A DNA stretch of 64,000 nucleotides from Streptomyces sp. CCM_MD2014 (GTDB lineage: Bacteria; Actinomycetota; Actinomycetes; Streptomycetales; Streptomycetaceae). Position numbers and translations under genes: made by a program. Below are positions 28,227 through 39,370 of this stretch, in pieces (position 1 is the stretch's first letter; each line of letters opens with the position of its first letter). The notes below the pieces were generated by a model that saw only the letters and a program-made list of their open reading frames with translations, was not told the origin of the DNA and did not search any database. The DNA is taken from the NCBI RefSeq assembly GCF_000772045.1, contig NZ_CP009754.1, forward strand, positions 1,426,001-1,490,000. Reading direction: 5' to 3'.

Positions 28227-29347
28227 ATCGTCTCCCCCAGCGGGAGCCGTGCCCGCACCGCGAAGCCGCCCTCGGCGCGAGGGGCGGCGCTCAGGGTGCC
28301 GCCGAGCGCGCCCACCCGTTCGCGCATGCCGGTCAGGCCGGTGCCGGGCACCGGCGGGCGGGCCGGATCGGCGGCCCCGTCGTCGTCCACGTCTATCGCC
28401 AACTCCCTCACGGGTGCCCCGGTGTTCCCTGTGCCGTAGTCGATGCGGACCCGTACTTTCGCTGGTCCGGCGTGTCGCGCCGCGTTGGTGAGGGCCTCCT
28501 GCACGATGCGGTAGGCGGCCAGGTCGACGGCCCGGGGCAGCGGTCGCTCGTCTCCGGTGACGGTCAGGTCGACGGCGAGCCCCGCCGCGCGGGCCCGCTC
28601 GACGAGCAGCGCCGGGGTGCCGGCGGGTTCGTCGGCCCGCAGCACCTGGAGGGCGGAGCGCAGTTCACGCATAGCCTCGCCACTGGCCTCCTGGATGGCC
28701 AGCAGTGCGGGAGGCACCTCGTCACCGCGCTTGCGCGCGAGGTGGACGGCGACACCGGCCTGGAGCTTGACGATGGAGATGCTGTGGGTCAGCGAGTCGT
28801 GCAACTCGCGGGCGATGCGCAGCCGTTCCTCCCCGGCGCGGCGCAGGGCCGCCTCCTCCCTGGTGCGCTCCGCCTCCAGGGCCCGCTGTTCGGTCTGGCG
28901 CAGGTACGCCTGCCAGTTCCGGTCGGCGAGCCCGGTCACCACGGCGCACAGGAACCAGCCGGCGAGCAGCCCGGCCCGCTCGGCCACGTGCTGCGTGCCG
29001 GGCCCGGCGGCCACGTACCCGGCCAGGAACACGGCACCGCCGGCCGCCGCGACGCCCCGGTGGCCGACCCGGGCCGCGGTGTGCACGGCGCCTAGGACGG
29101 GCAGTGCGGACAGCGGGCCGGGGTGCGCGTGCACGACGTACGCCGTGCCGAGGGCGGTGACGACGGCCAGCACGGCGCGCGGGGCGGCGCGGTGGAAGGC
29201 GAGTGCCGCCGAGGCGAGGGCGACGAGCGCGTGGTCGAGGGCCGTGGTGCCGTCGTCGAAGGCGGCGACCGCCGTGCCGAGGGCGCCGACCACGGCCGCG
29301 AGGACCACGTCGGCGAGCCGCCCGCGATCGACCTGACGTCCACTCAT
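28223..29347 (-). CDS. Sensor histidine kinase, NarL/DesK type
   Basis: 374 residues from ATG 29347. Four to six N-terminal membrane spans without a large outer loop suggest sensing within the membrane. The HisKA_3 motif RIARELHDSLTHSISIVKLQ carries phosphoacceptor His183, in contrast to the kinase at 25341-26384. The ATPase domain has LTNAARHAG and GTGLTGMRERV. It is cognate with the response regulator immediately downstream (4-nt overlap). The protein could extend upstream in frame, but ATG 29347 opens the first membrane segment naturally. Confidence 0.9.
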   Translation of the reverse strand: MSGRQVDRGRLADVVLAAVVGALGTAVAAFDDGTTALDHALVALASAALAFHRAAPRAVLAVVTALGTAYVVHAHPGPLSALPVLGAVHTAARVGHRGVAAAGGAVFLAGYVAAGPGTQHVAERAGLLAGWFLCAVVTGLADRNWQAYLRQTEQRALEAERTREEAALRRAGEERLRIARELHDSLTHSISIVKLQAGVAVHLARKRGDEVPPALLAIQEASGEAMRELRSALQVLRADEPAGTPALLVERARAAGLAVDLTVTGDERPLPRAVDLAAYRIVQEALTNAARHAGPAKVRVRIDYGTGNTGAPVRELAIDVDDDGAADPARPPVPGTGLTGMRERVGALGGTLSAAPRAEGGFAVRARLPLGETI

Positions 29348-29514
29348 GACCGCACCATAGACGGCCCGTCCGACGGCCGCGTCGGCCCTGTGGACGGCTT
29401 CGCGACTACTACCGGCGAAGTAGTCCGCCGCCCCACCGGCTCCCGGCGGCGCAGCGCCGACCGCATCCGTCCGTACGACGACCCCGGGCACCCGGACGGC
29501 GCAGGCTGCTGTCC

Positions 29515-30528
29515 ATGCCCACACCCTTCCGTTACACCGAACCCCTGCCGCCGAAGGCGGCCACCGGCCGCGTCGCCGAGGTCTACGCGCAGGCCGCGCG
29601 GGACTTCGGCATCCCCGAACCCGCCCCGTTCGTGGCCCTGTCCTCGGCGCCCGCACTCGTCGCCCCGGCCTGGGCGCTGATGCGCGAGTCCCTGCTCGCC
29701 GGGCCCGGCGACCGCACCGGCAAGGAGGTCGCCGCCTTCGGGGTGTCCGAGGCCAACAGGTGCCGGTTCTGCGTGGACGCGCACACCATGCTGCTGCACG
29801 CCACCGGCGAGCACGCCCTGGCCGAGCGGCTGGCCCGGGGGCAAGAGCCCGCCGACGAGCGGCACGCGCGCGTGCTCGACTGGGCGCGGCGCACCCGGGT
29901 CCCGGGCGCCGCGCGGGAGCCGTACCCGTTCCCGCCCGAGGAGGCTCCCGGCTACCTCGGCACCGTGCTGGCCTTCCACTTCATCAACCGCGTCGTGTCG
30001 GCCCTGGTGACCGAGAGACTGCTCCCGGCCGACGCGCAACGGCTGCGCCCGGTACGGAGCCTGGCGGGCCGGACGCTGTCCCGCACCGTGCGGCGAGCCG
30101 TCGCGCCCGGCGCCGCCCTGCCCCTGCTGGACGACCCCGGCCGGGGCCCGGCCTGGGCGGCGGGCACACCGGTCGGCCCGGCGTACGCGGCGCTGAGCGC
30201 CACCGCCGCCATGGGCGCCGGGCTCCTCGACGCCGACGACCAGGACCTCGTACGCACCACCCTGCGTGACTGGGACGGCTCGCACCCGTCTCTCACCGCG
30301 GGCCCGTTCCCGGACCGGAGCGAGCGTCCCGGTGCCCGGCTCGCGCTGCTGGTCGCGCTCGCGCCGTACCGGATCACGGAGGCGGACGTCGCGGCGTGGC
30401 GCCGGCCCGAGCACACCGACCACTGCCTGGTGCACCTCGTCGCGTACGGCGCGTTCGCCGCCGTGGACCGCATCGAGACCTCCCTGACCGCCCCCAGCAC
30501 CCGCGCCGCCGCCCGGGAGACCCCATGA
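29515..30528 (+). CDS. AhpD-like / carboxymuconolactone decarboxylase-fold protein
   Basis: 337 residues from ATG 29515. The AhpD-type redox centre is at C83-x2-C86-x3-H90 in ANRCRFCVDAHTML. Length is roughly twice a single AhpD domain; the C-terminal half is helical and Ala/Arg rich with no recognised motif. AhpD-like proteins reduce peroxiredoxin partners or act as disulfide reductases. It is divergent from the two-component system. A peroxidase-related function is family-level inference. Confidence 0.78.
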   Translation: MPTPFRYTEPLPPKAATGRVAEVYAQAARDFGIPEPAPFVALSSAPALVAPAWALMRESLLAGPGDRTGKEVAAFGVSEANRCRFCVDAHTMLLHATGEHALAERLARGQEPADERHARVLDWARRTRVPGAAREPYPFPPEEAPGYLGTVLAFHFINRVVSALVTERLLPADAQRLRPVRSLAGRTLSRTVRRAVAPGAALPLLDDPGRGPAWAAGTPVGPAYAALSATAAMGAGLLDADDQDLVRTTLRDWDGSHPSLTAGPFPDRSERPGARLALLVALAPYRITEADVAAWRRPEHTDHCLVHLVAYGAFAAVDRIETSLTAPSTRAAARETP

Positions 30529-30680
30529 CCGACTGCGCACGGACGCGCGTGGCCGTGCGTCTGCGTCACCGCGCGGCCACGCACCGAGTTCGCCCTTCCG
30601 CCCCACGGGGACTCGTGTGACACTGGCGTCCCGTCCGCCGTGCGGGCACCCTCCGCACCGTCCCCCACGAGAAGTGCGCC

Positions 30681-31336
30681 GTGCGTTCTCTTCCTCTGCC
30701 GCTCGCCCTGACCGCCCGTCTGGCGCCGGTCGCCGTGCTCGCCACCGCGGGCTGGGCACTGTCGTCGGGGCCGGACACGTCACCGGCCGCGAAGGAGAGA
30801 ACGCCGTCGCCCGACACCACCGGCCGATCGGCGTCCGCACCGGCGAGTCCGTCGGCGGCGAAGAAGTACGCCACCGCACCGGCACCGTGCGAGAGCCTGG
30901 CGGGCAAGACGGTCACCTCGCTGGTGCCGGGAGCCAAGGCGGCCGGCAAGGAGATCCCGTCCACGGACACCAAGGTGCGCCGCACCTGTTCCTGGAACGC
31001 GCTCAAGGGGTACGACTACCGCTGGCTCGACGTCTCCTTCGAGGTGATGGAGACGGAGGAGGCCGCGCGGAAGTCGTACAAGGAGCGGGTCGCCGACCGC
31101 AGCGGCGGCGGTGACGTGCCGGGGCTCGGCGACAGCGCCTACTCCGTCGTGAACCTCACCACGGAGGACAAGCAGCAGACCCGTGAGGGCACCGTGCTGG
31201 TCCGTGCCTCGAACGCGCTGGTGGTGATCACGTACAACGGCAGCGACTTCGAGTCGAAGAAGGCGCCCGGCACCACCGAGATCAACAAGGGTGCCATCAA
31301 GGCGGCCAAGGAGGCCGTGGCCGCCTTGATGGGCGG

Positions 31337-31340
<4 letters not shown>
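30681..31340 (+). CDS. Secreted DUF3558-like protein
   Basis: 219 residues from GTG 30681. An N-terminal hydrophobic leader (about 1-30) with an Ala/Ser/Pro-rich tail suggests export. Two cysteines, in APCESLAGKTV and RRTCSWNAL, match the DUF3558 pattern of actinobacterial exported proteins. Function unknown. Its stop TAG (31338-31340) interlocks with the stop of the convergent permease gene (CTAG palindrome), leaving no space for a conventional terminator between them. Confidence 0.75.
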
Positions 31341-32899
<1,559 letters not shown>

Positions 32900-33010
32900 G
32901 AGCAGGCCAATCATGCGGTGGGACGGGAGAGGCCGTGCGGGCGGTGCCGAGGGGGGGTGCGCGGGTGCGCCCTGGTGCCCGCCCCGTCGTGCGGGGCGGG
33001 CGGGGGTGGG

Positions 33011-34033
33011 TCACGCGTTGACGGCCGGGATGACCTTCGTGCCGTAGGCGTCGATCACGGTTTCCTGCGCGTCGTGCATGTCGTACAGCGCGAACTGGTC
33101 GACGCCGAGGGCGCGCAGGGCGGTCAGCTTCTCGATGTGCTTCTCGACCGGTCCGATCAGGCAGAACCGGTCGACGATCTCGTCCGGCACGAACTGGGTG
33201 TCGGGATTGCCGCTGCGCCCGTGGTGGGCGTAGTCGTAGCCCTCGCGGGCCTTGATGTAGTCGGTGAGTTCGTCGGGAACGGCACCGGTGTGGGCGCCGT
33301 ACTTGGCCACCAGGTCGGCGACGTGGTTGCCGACCATGCCGCCGAACCAGCGGCACTGCTCGCGTGCGTGGGCGAGGGCCTCGGGCGAGTCGTCGGCGGT
33401 GACGTAGGCGGGGGCGGCGACGCAGATCGTCACCTCGGACGGGTCGCGTCCGGCGGCCTCGGCGGCGTCCCGGACTGCCTTGACCATGTACTCCGTGAGG
33501 TAGAGGTCGGCGAGCTGGAGGATGAAGCCGTCGGCCTCCTCGCCGGTCATCTTCAATGCTTTGGGCCCGTACGCGGCCATCCACACGGGGACCTCGGCGC
33601 CGGGCTTGATCCAGGGGAACCGGACGACGGTGCCGCCGCCGAGGTCGGCCTCCTCTCCCCTGCCGAGCGCGCGGATGACCTTGATGGCCTCGCTGATGCG
33701 GGCGAGGGTGTTGGGCTTGCGTCCCGCGACGCGCATCGCGGAGTCGCCGCGGCCGATGCCGCAGACGGTGCGGTTGCCGAACATGTCGTTGAGGGTGGCG
33801 AAGGTGGAGGCGGTCACCTCCCAGGTGCGGGTGCCCGGGTTGGTGACCATCGGGCCGATCTTCAGCGTGCTGGTGTGGGACAGGACCTGGCTGTAGATCA
33901 CGAACGGTTCCTGCCAGAGCACGGCGGAGTCGAAGGTCCAGCCGTGGCTGAAGCCGTTGCGCTCGGCCCGTTGCATCAGCTCCACGACGCGGGAGGCCGG
34001 CGGGTCGGTCTGCAGGACGAGTCCGAAGTCCAT
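33011..34033 (-). CDS. LLM-class flavin-dependent oxidoreductase
   Basis: 340 residues from ATG 34033 with GGAG upstream. A luciferase-like TIM barrel: MDFGLVLQTDPPASRVVELM, LKIGPMVTNPGTR, and VCGIGRGDSAMR fit the F420/FMN-dependent LLM group. It sits 11 bp downstream of dihydropyrimidinase in a catabolic operon that shows no dihydropyrimidine dehydrogenase, so it may handle the ring-reducing or an alternative ring-opening step. That is position-based inference; RutA, a pyrimidine monooxygenase, belongs to the same superfamily but is not closely similar by eye. Confidence 0.85.
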   Translation of the reverse strand: MDFGLVLQTDPPASRVVELMQRAERNGFSHGWTFDSAVLWQEPFVIYSQVLSHTSTLKIGPMVTNPGTRTWEVTASTFATLNDMFGNRTVCGIGRGDSAMRVAGRKPNTLARISEAIKVIRALGRGEEADLGGGTVVRFPWIKPGAEVPVWMAAYGPKALKMTGEEADGFILQLADLYLTEYMVKAVRDAAEAAGRDPSEVTICVAAPAYVTADDSPEALAHAREQCRWFGGMVGNHVADLVAKYGAHTGAVPDELTDYIKAREGYDYAHHGRSGNPDTQFVPDEIVDRFCLIGPVEKHIEKLTALRALGVDQFALYDMHDAQETVIDAYGTKVIPAVNA

Positions 34034-34044
34034 GGGCACCACTC

Positions 34045-35448
34045 CTAGTTCAGGTACTGACAGGTGGCGCGCGGGGTGTAGACGCCGTGGCCCTTGCGCC
34101 CGGTGTACTCCCGCTCGGTGACGACCGGTTCGCCGCGCGAGAGCACGGTCTCCACCCGGCCGGTGATCCGCCTGCCCTCGTAGGCCGAGTAGTCGACGTT
34201 CATGTGATGGGTCTCGGCGGAGATCACCTGCTCGGCGTCCGGGTCGTAGACGACGATGTCGGCGTCCGCGCCGGGCGCGACGGTGCCCTTCTTCGGGTAC
34301 AGGCCGAACATCCGGGCCGGGGTGGCGCAGGCGATCTCGATCCAGCGTCGGCGGCTGATGTGCCCGTCGACGACGGCCTGGTGGAGCAGGTCCATGCGGT
34401 TCTCGACGCCCGGCATCCCGTTGGGGATCTTGGAGAAGTCGCCGCGGCCCAGCTCCTTCTGCCCGCTGAAGCAGAAGGGGCAGTGATCGGTGGAGACCAC
34501 CTGGAGGTCGTTGGTGCGCAGGCCCCGCCACAGCGCCGCCTGGTGTTCCTTGGGCCTGAGCGGCGTGCTGCACACGTACTTGGCGCCCTCGAAGTCCGGC
34601 TCGGCGAGGTTGTCGGTGGACAGGAACAGGTACTGGGGGCAGGTCTCGCCGAAGACGGGCAGGCCCTCGTCGCGGGCGCGGGCCAGCTCCGCCACCGCCT
34701 CCGTCGCCGAGACGTGCACGACGTACAGCGGCGCCCCGGCGACCTGCGCGAGCCGGATCGCGCGGTGCGTCGCCTCCGCCTCCAGCAGCGCCTTGCGCAC
34801 CTCGCCGTGGAAGCGGGGGTCGGTCTCCCCGCGGGCGAGGGCCTGCTCGACCAGGACGTCGATGGCGATTCCGTTCTCGGCGTGCATCATGATCAGGCCG
34901 CCGTTGCCGGCGGCGCGCTGCATGGCGCGCAGGATCTGGCCGTCGTCGGAGTAGAAGACGCCGGGGTAGGCCATGAACTGCTTGAAGGAGGTCACGCCCT
35001 CCTCCACCAGCAGGTCCATCTCCTTGAGGGTGTTCTCGTTGACGTCGGAGACGATCATGTGGAAGGCGTAGTCGATCGCGCAGTTGCCCTCGGCCTTGGC
35101 GTGCCAGGCGTCCAGGCCCTCGCGCAGGGAGTGCCCTACGCTCTGGATGGCGAAGTCCACGATGGTGGTGGTGCCGCCCCAGGCGGCGGCACGGGTGCCG
35201 GTCTCGAAGGTGTCGGCCGCGTAGGTGCCGCCGAAGGGCATCTCCATGTGGGTGTGCCCGTCGACGCCGCCCGGGATGACGTACTTGCCGCTCGCGTCGA
35301 TGGTCCGCTCGGCCGTGAACGCCTCGGCCGCCGGGGTGCCGGTCGCGGCGAGGGCGGCGACGCGGCCGTCCTCGATCAGAACGTCGGCGTGCATCTCGTC
35401 GGACGCGGTGACGACGAGGCCGCCGCGGATGACGGTACGGCTGCTCAT
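34045..35448 (-). CDS. hydA: Dihydropyrimidinase / hydantoinase
   Basis: 467 residues, the usual family length. Cyclic amidohydrolase metal ligands: GGVDGHTHMEMPFGG (two His), carbamylated Lys in TSFKQFMAY, His in MMHAENG, His in YVVHVSATE, and Asp in VSTDHCPF. The enzyme opens dihydrouracil, dihydrothymine or hydantoins to N-carbamoyl amino acids. Neighbours are an N-carbamoyl amidohydrolase just upstream and an LLM oxidoreductase just downstream, matching the reductive pyrimidine route. Confidence 0.93.
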   Translation of the reverse strand: MSSRTVIRGGLVVTASDEMHADVLIEDGRVAALAATGTPAAEAFTAERTIDASGKYVIPGGVDGHTHMEMPFGGTYAADTFETGTRAAAWGGTTTIVDFAIQSVGHSLREGLDAWHAKAEGNCAIDYAFHMIVSDVNENTLKEMDLLVEEGVTSFKQFMAYPGVFYSDDGQILRAMQRAAGNGGLIMMHAENGIAIDVLVEQALARGETDPRFHGEVRKALLEAEATHRAIRLAQVAGAPLYVVHVSATEAVAELARARDEGLPVFGETCPQYLFLSTDNLAEPDFEGAKYVCSTPLRPKEHQAALWRGLRTNDLQVVSTDHCPFCFSGQKELGRGDFSKIPNGMPGVENRMDLLHQAVVDGHISRRRWIEIACATPARMFGLYPKKGTVAPGADADIVVYDPDAEQVISAETHHMNVDYSAYEGRRITGRVETVLSRGEPVVTEREYTGRKGHGVYTPRATCQYLN

Positions 35449-35482
35449 GCTGCTGTTCCCTCCTGTCGGGGGCGCCGGCGGA

Positions 35483-36325
35483 TCAGGGCGCGGTCAGCGG
35501 GGAGTAGGCGCCCGGCGCGCGGTCGCGGTAGAACTGCCAGCGGTCGCGGACCTCGCGCAGCTTGGCCATGTCGAGGTCGCGGACGACGAGTTCGGTCTCC
35601 TTGTCGCTCGCCACCTCGCCGACGAACCGGGCCTCGGGGTCGACGAAGTACGAGGTGCCGTAGAAGTCGTTGTCGCCGTACTCCTCGACGCCGACGCGGT
35701 TGATGGCGCCGACGAAGTACTCGTTGGCGACGGCGGCGGCCGGCTGCTCCAGCTGCCACAGGTAGCCGGACAGGCCGCGCGAGGTGGCCGACGGGTTGAA
35801 GACGATCTCGGCGCCTTCGAGGCCCAGCGCCCGCCAGCCCTCGGGGAAGTGCCGGTCGTAGCAGATGTAGACGCCGACCTTGCCGACGGCGGTGTCGAAG
35901 ACCGGCCAGCCGGAGTTCCCGGGGCGGAAGTAGAACTTCTCCCAGAAGCCGCGGACTTGGGGGATGTGGGTCTTGCGGTACTTGCCGAGGTAGGAGCCGT
36001 CGGCGTCGATGACGGCGGCGGTGTTGTACAGGACGCCGGGCTGCTCCTCCTCGTACATGGGGAGCACCAGGACGATGCCGTGCTCGCGGGCGAGCCGCCG
36101 GAAGCGCTCGACGATCGGCCCGTCCGGGATGCTCTCGGCGTAGGCGTAGAACTCCGGGTCCTGGACCTGGCAGAAGTACGGTCCGTAGAACAGCTCCTGG
36201 AAGCACATGACCTGTGCGCCCTGGGCGGCGGCGTCGCGCACCGCCTGCTCGTGGACCTGGATCATCGATTCCTTGTCGCCCGTCCAGGCGGTCTGGAAGA
36301 GCGCGGCACGGATCACTCGGCTCAT
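35483..36325 (-). CDS. Beta-ureidopropionase / N-carbamoyl amino acid amidohydrolase (nitrilase superfamily), copy 2
   Basis: 280 residues. The catalytic triad is Glu44 (CFQELF), Lys118 (KYRKTHIP) and Cys155 (ICYDRHFPEGW). It would release CO2 and ammonia from N-carbamoyl-beta-alanine or a related N-carbamoyl acid produced by dihydropyrimidinase, whose gene starts 34 bp downstream. A close paralogue with identical residue spacing is encoded at 39367-40209, on the other side of pucR and the aminotransferase. Confidence 0.9.
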   Translation of the reverse strand: MSRVIRAALFQTAWTGDKESMIQVHEQAVRDAAAQGAQVMCFQELFYGPYFCQVQDPEFYAYAESIPDGPIVERFRRLAREHGIVLVLPMYEEEQPGVLYNTAAVIDADGSYLGKYRKTHIPQVRGFWEKFYFRPGNSGWPVFDTAVGKVGVYICYDRHFPEGWRALGLEGAEIVFNPSATSRGLSGYLWQLEQPAAAVANEYFVGAINRVGVEEYGDNDFYGTSYFVDPEARFVGEVASDKETELVVRDLDMAKLREVRDRWQFYRDRAPGAYSPLTAP

Positions 36326-36427
36326 CTTCGGCCTCCACTCGCTCGGTGTACGGCGAGACTAGGGACGGCGGCCGGCCGGTTTGAGTGGCACGGTGTCACG
36401 TCTGCGGGGGTCGGGCATTGCACGGTG

Positions 36428-38053
36428 TCACCCCTGTTGGGCGTCGTGGGCGAGGAGTGCGATGTGGACGGAGGCGGCCTGCTCGAAGTCGTCGAGGTCG
36501 ACGCCGAGGAGGCCCTGTATGGCTTCGAGGCGGCGGTAGAGCGCGGGCCGGGAGACGTGGTGGAGCTGGGCGGTGCGGGACTTGTTGCGGCCGGTGGCGA
36601 GGTAGGTGCGCAGGACGGGCAGCAGGTCCTGGTCGGGGCCGCGCAGCAGTCCGTCCAGCTCGCGTTCGGCGAAGGACTGCACGTGCGGGTCGTCGCGCAG
36701 CAGCCGCACCAGGCCGCGCAGATGGATGTCGCGCAGCCGCACGACGGGCGGCAGGTCCAGGGCGGTCGCGGAGTCGGCGACGGCGTCGGCGACGTGCTGG
36801 GCCTCGCGCAGGCCCGCCGGGACGTCCGTCCAGTCGGCGCGGGCGTCGGCCGCCGCGACCACGGTGCGGGACGCGTCCGGTTCCGCACGGAGCCTGGTCG
36901 CGAAGTGGGCGGTGAGCGCCCGGGCGTCCTGGTCGGGGGCGAGGCTGAGCAGGACGGCGACGTGGTCGTCGGCCAGCCGGGCGGCGATGCCGGGCAGGCC
37001 GAGGCGCCGCAGCACCCGGGCGGGCCGGGCCGGCTCCCGCTCGCGGACGACGAGGGGGACGAAGACGCGCCGGTTGACGGGCAGGCCGGCCGCGCGCGCC
37101 CGGGGCAGCAGTTGCCGCGCCGGTACGGCTCCGGTGACCAGGTCGGTGAGCAGGCTGCGCGCGGACTGCTCCTCCCACGAGTCCCACGCGTCCCGGGTGC
37201 CCGCGGCGACGCCGCCGTGGGTGCCGTCGCCGGCGAGCATGCGGTGCAGGACGAGGGCCTCGGCCGCGCGGTCGGCGAGCAGGCGTCCGGCGGCGCGCTC
37301 GCCCCGGTAGCCGCACAGCACCAGGCGTCCCCAGCGCTCCCCGCGGCAGGTCAGTTCGGCGCGGACCCAGCCGTCGGCCGACGCGGCACCGGCCTGGCGG
37401 GCGATGCGCTCCCAGTCCCGCAGGACGTCGTCGACGGCCGCCCGCTCCCCCGCCGTGGCGAGCACGCGGTGGGCGAGGTTGGTGACGACGACCGGGCAGC
37501 CGGCGTGCCGGGCCACCTCGTCGAGCAGGCGCTGCACCGGGGCGCCGGCGGTGATCAGGCCGGTCAGTTCGGTGCGTACGGCCTCGGAGAGGCTGACGGC
37601 GGCGAACTTGCGCCGCAGCAGCCGGGACTGCACCTCCTCGGTCAGTTCGGCGAAGGGGAAGGGCCGGTGCAGGACGACCAGGGGCAGTCCGCACCGTTCG
37701 GCCGCCCTGCGCATCACGTCGGGCGGCGCGGGGAAGGCCCGGCCGAGGCCGAGCACGACGGCCGCGGCCTCCGCGCGGTCCAGTGAGCGGATGTACTCGC
37801 CCTGCCTGTCCTCGTCGCCGGCGAGCAGCACGCCGGTGGTCAGGACCATCTCGCCGCCGCTGAGCATCACGCCGACGTCGGCGGCCTCGGCGACGTGCAC
37901 CCAGCGCACCGGCCGGTCGAGCCGGTGGGCGCCGGCCACCACCTCGGGTTGTCCTGCCTGCACCCGTTCCAGGTCGAGGACCTGGCGGACCGACAGAGCC
38001 GGCTCCCAGGGCTCCCGGGGCTGCTGGGCCGGGACCCGCGAGGTGGTGGTCAT
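36428..38053 (-). CDS. PucR-family transcriptional regulator
   Basis: 541 residues. An N-terminal PucR domain (LSVRQVLDLERVQAGQPEVVAG, then RWVHVAEAADVGVMLSGGEMVLTTG) precedes a C-terminal helix-turn-helix of the PucR type (LRTYLATGRNKSRTAQLHHVSRPALYRRLEAI). Family members activate purine or pyrimidine catabolism in response to intermediates. Its placement between the transaminase and the second amidohydrolase makes it the likely local regulator, here embedded in the operon rather than divergent from it. Confidence 0.9.
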   Translation of the reverse strand: MTTTSRVPAQQPREPWEPALSVRQVLDLERVQAGQPEVVAGAHRLDRPVRWVHVAEAADVGVMLSGGEMVLTTGVLLAGDEDRQGEYIRSLDRAEAAAVVLGLGRAFPAPPDVMRRAAERCGLPLVVLHRPFPFAELTEEVQSRLLRRKFAAVSLSEAVRTELTGLITAGAPVQRLLDEVARHAGCPVVVTNLAHRVLATAGERAAVDDVLRDWERIARQAGAASADGWVRAELTCRGERWGRLVLCGYRGERAAGRLLADRAAEALVLHRMLAGDGTHGGVAAGTRDAWDSWEEQSARSLLTDLVTGAVPARQLLPRARAAGLPVNRRVFVPLVVREREPARPARVLRRLGLPGIAARLADDHVAVLLSLAPDQDARALTAHFATRLRAEPDASRTVVAAADARADWTDVPAGLREAQHVADAVADSATALDLPPVVRLRDIHLRGLVRLLRDDPHVQSFAERELDGLLRGPDQDLLPVLRTYLATGRNKSRTAQLHHVSRPALYRRLEAIQGLLGVDLDDFEQAASVHIALLAHDAQQG

Positions 38054-38086
38054 GGCGGCGCCTCCTGGGGCTCGGCCACGCGGCGG

Positions 38087-39370
38087 TCAGATGCTCCGCA
38101 GGGCGCGTTCGAGGATCGCGGCGCCCTCCTCGGCCTCCGCGACGGTGAGGGACATCGGCGGGGCGATGCGCAGGACGCTGGTGCTGTGGCCGCCACCCTT
38201 GCCGACGAGCAGCCCGCCGGCGCGGGCCTCCTCCAGCACGGTGGTCGCGGCCTCGGGTGCGGCCTCGTCGGTGCCGGGCCGGGTCAGTTCGACGCCGATC
38301 ATCAGACCGCGGCCGCGCACCTCCCGTACGTGCGGCACCTGGGCGGCGACGGCGCGCAGCCGTTCGATGAGCAGGCCGCCGACGCGCCGGGCGTTGCCCT
38401 GGAGGTCGTGTTCCAGCAGGTACGCGAGGTTGGCGAGGCCCGCGGCCATGGTGACCTGGGTGCCGCCGAAGGTGGAGATGCTGTTGGCGTCCAGGCAGTT
38501 CATGATCTCGGCGCGGGCGACGACACCGCCGATCGACATGCCGTTGCCGATGCCCTTGGCGAAAGTCACGATGTCGGGCGGCCCGCTCCTGCCGTGTGCC
38601 TGCCAGCCCCAGAAGTGCTCGCCGGTGCGGCCCCAGCCGGTCTGCACCTCGTCGGAGATCCACAGGATGCCCCGCTCGTGCAGCACCTCGCGGAAGGCGG
38701 CGTACAGGCCGTCGGGCGGGGAGGTGAAGCCGCCGACGCCCTGGACGGGTTCGGCGATCAGTGCGGCGGGGGCGCGGGTGTGGCCGAGCAGGTCCTCGAG
38801 GTCGGCGACGCAGGCGTCGATGAAGTCCCGGTCGTCCAGGTGGGCGTAGGGTCCGCGGGTGCGGACGCCGCCGTGGACGTAGAGGGTCTGGAGCGGGGAG
38901 AGGGAGGTCGGGGACCAGCCGCGGTTGCCGGTGATGCCGACGGCGCTGAAGGAGCGGCCGTGGTAGCTGTTGCGCATCGCCAGGATCGCGTTGCTGCGCC
39001 GGTGGGCGGTGGCCAGCAGCAGGGCGGTGTCGTTGGCCTCGGTGCCCGAGGTGGTGAAGAAGACGCGGGCGTCGGGGATGCCGGAGAGCTGGGCGACGCG
39101 TTCGGCGAGCTCCACCATCGGGCGGTTGAGGTAGAGGGTCGAGGAGTGGACGATCCGTCCGGCCTGTTCGGCGACGGCCTTGGTGACCTCGGGCAGGGCG
39201 TGCGCGGTCATCGTGGTGAGGATGCCGCCGAAGAAGTCGAGGTACTTGTTGCCGGCCGCGTCCCACACGTGGCGGCCCTCGCCGTGGGTGATCTCCAGCG
39301 GGTCCTCGTAGTAGAGGGCGAGCCAGTCGGGCAGGACGGCGCGGTGGCGGGCGTAGAGGTCGCGGGTCAC
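38087..39370 (-). CDS. Class III PLP-dependent aminotransferase (beta-alanine/omega-amino acid type)
   Basis: 427 residues from GTG 39370, overlapping the stop of the upstream amidohydrolase (GTGA). Motifs: FFTTSGTEANDTALLLA, AEPVQGVGGFTSPP, ISDEVQTGWGRTGEHFWGW, and PLP Lys in VTFAKGIGNGMSIGG. The family includes AGXT2-like and beta-alanine-pyruvate transaminases. In this operon it would pass the amino group of beta-alanine (or beta-aminoisobutyrate) to a keto acid, giving malonate semialdehyde. Confidence 0.88.
   Translation of the reverse strand: MTRDLYARHRAVLPDWLALYYEDPLEITHGEGRHVWDAAGNKYLDFFGGILTTMTAHALPEVTKAVAEQAGRIVHSSTLYLNRPMVELAERVAQLSGIPDARVFFTTSGTEANDTALLLATAHRRSNAILAMRNSYHGRSFSAVGITGNRGWSPTSLSPLQTLYVHGGVRTRGPYAHLDDRDFIDACVADLEDLLGHTRAPAALIAEPVQGVGGFTSPPDGLYAAFREVLHERGILWISDEVQTGWGRTGEHFWGWQAHGRSGPPDIVTFAKGIGNGMSIGGVVARAEIMNCLDANSISTFGGTQVTMAAGLANLAYLLEHDLQGNARRVGGLLIERLRAVAAQVPHVREVRGRGLMIGVELTRPGTDEAAPEAATTVLEEARAGGLLVGKGGGHSTSVLRIAPPMSLTVAEAEEGAAILERALRSI

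Noticed and set aside
33011..34573. Single long frame read as one 520-residue protein
   Set aside because: The true gene starts at ATG 34033 with a ribosome site; the upstream part is antisense-type extension over hydA.
34087..35703. Long plus-strand frame opposite the dihydropyrimidinase gene
   Set aside because: No family motif and antisense to a well-supported enzyme; codon-bias artefact.
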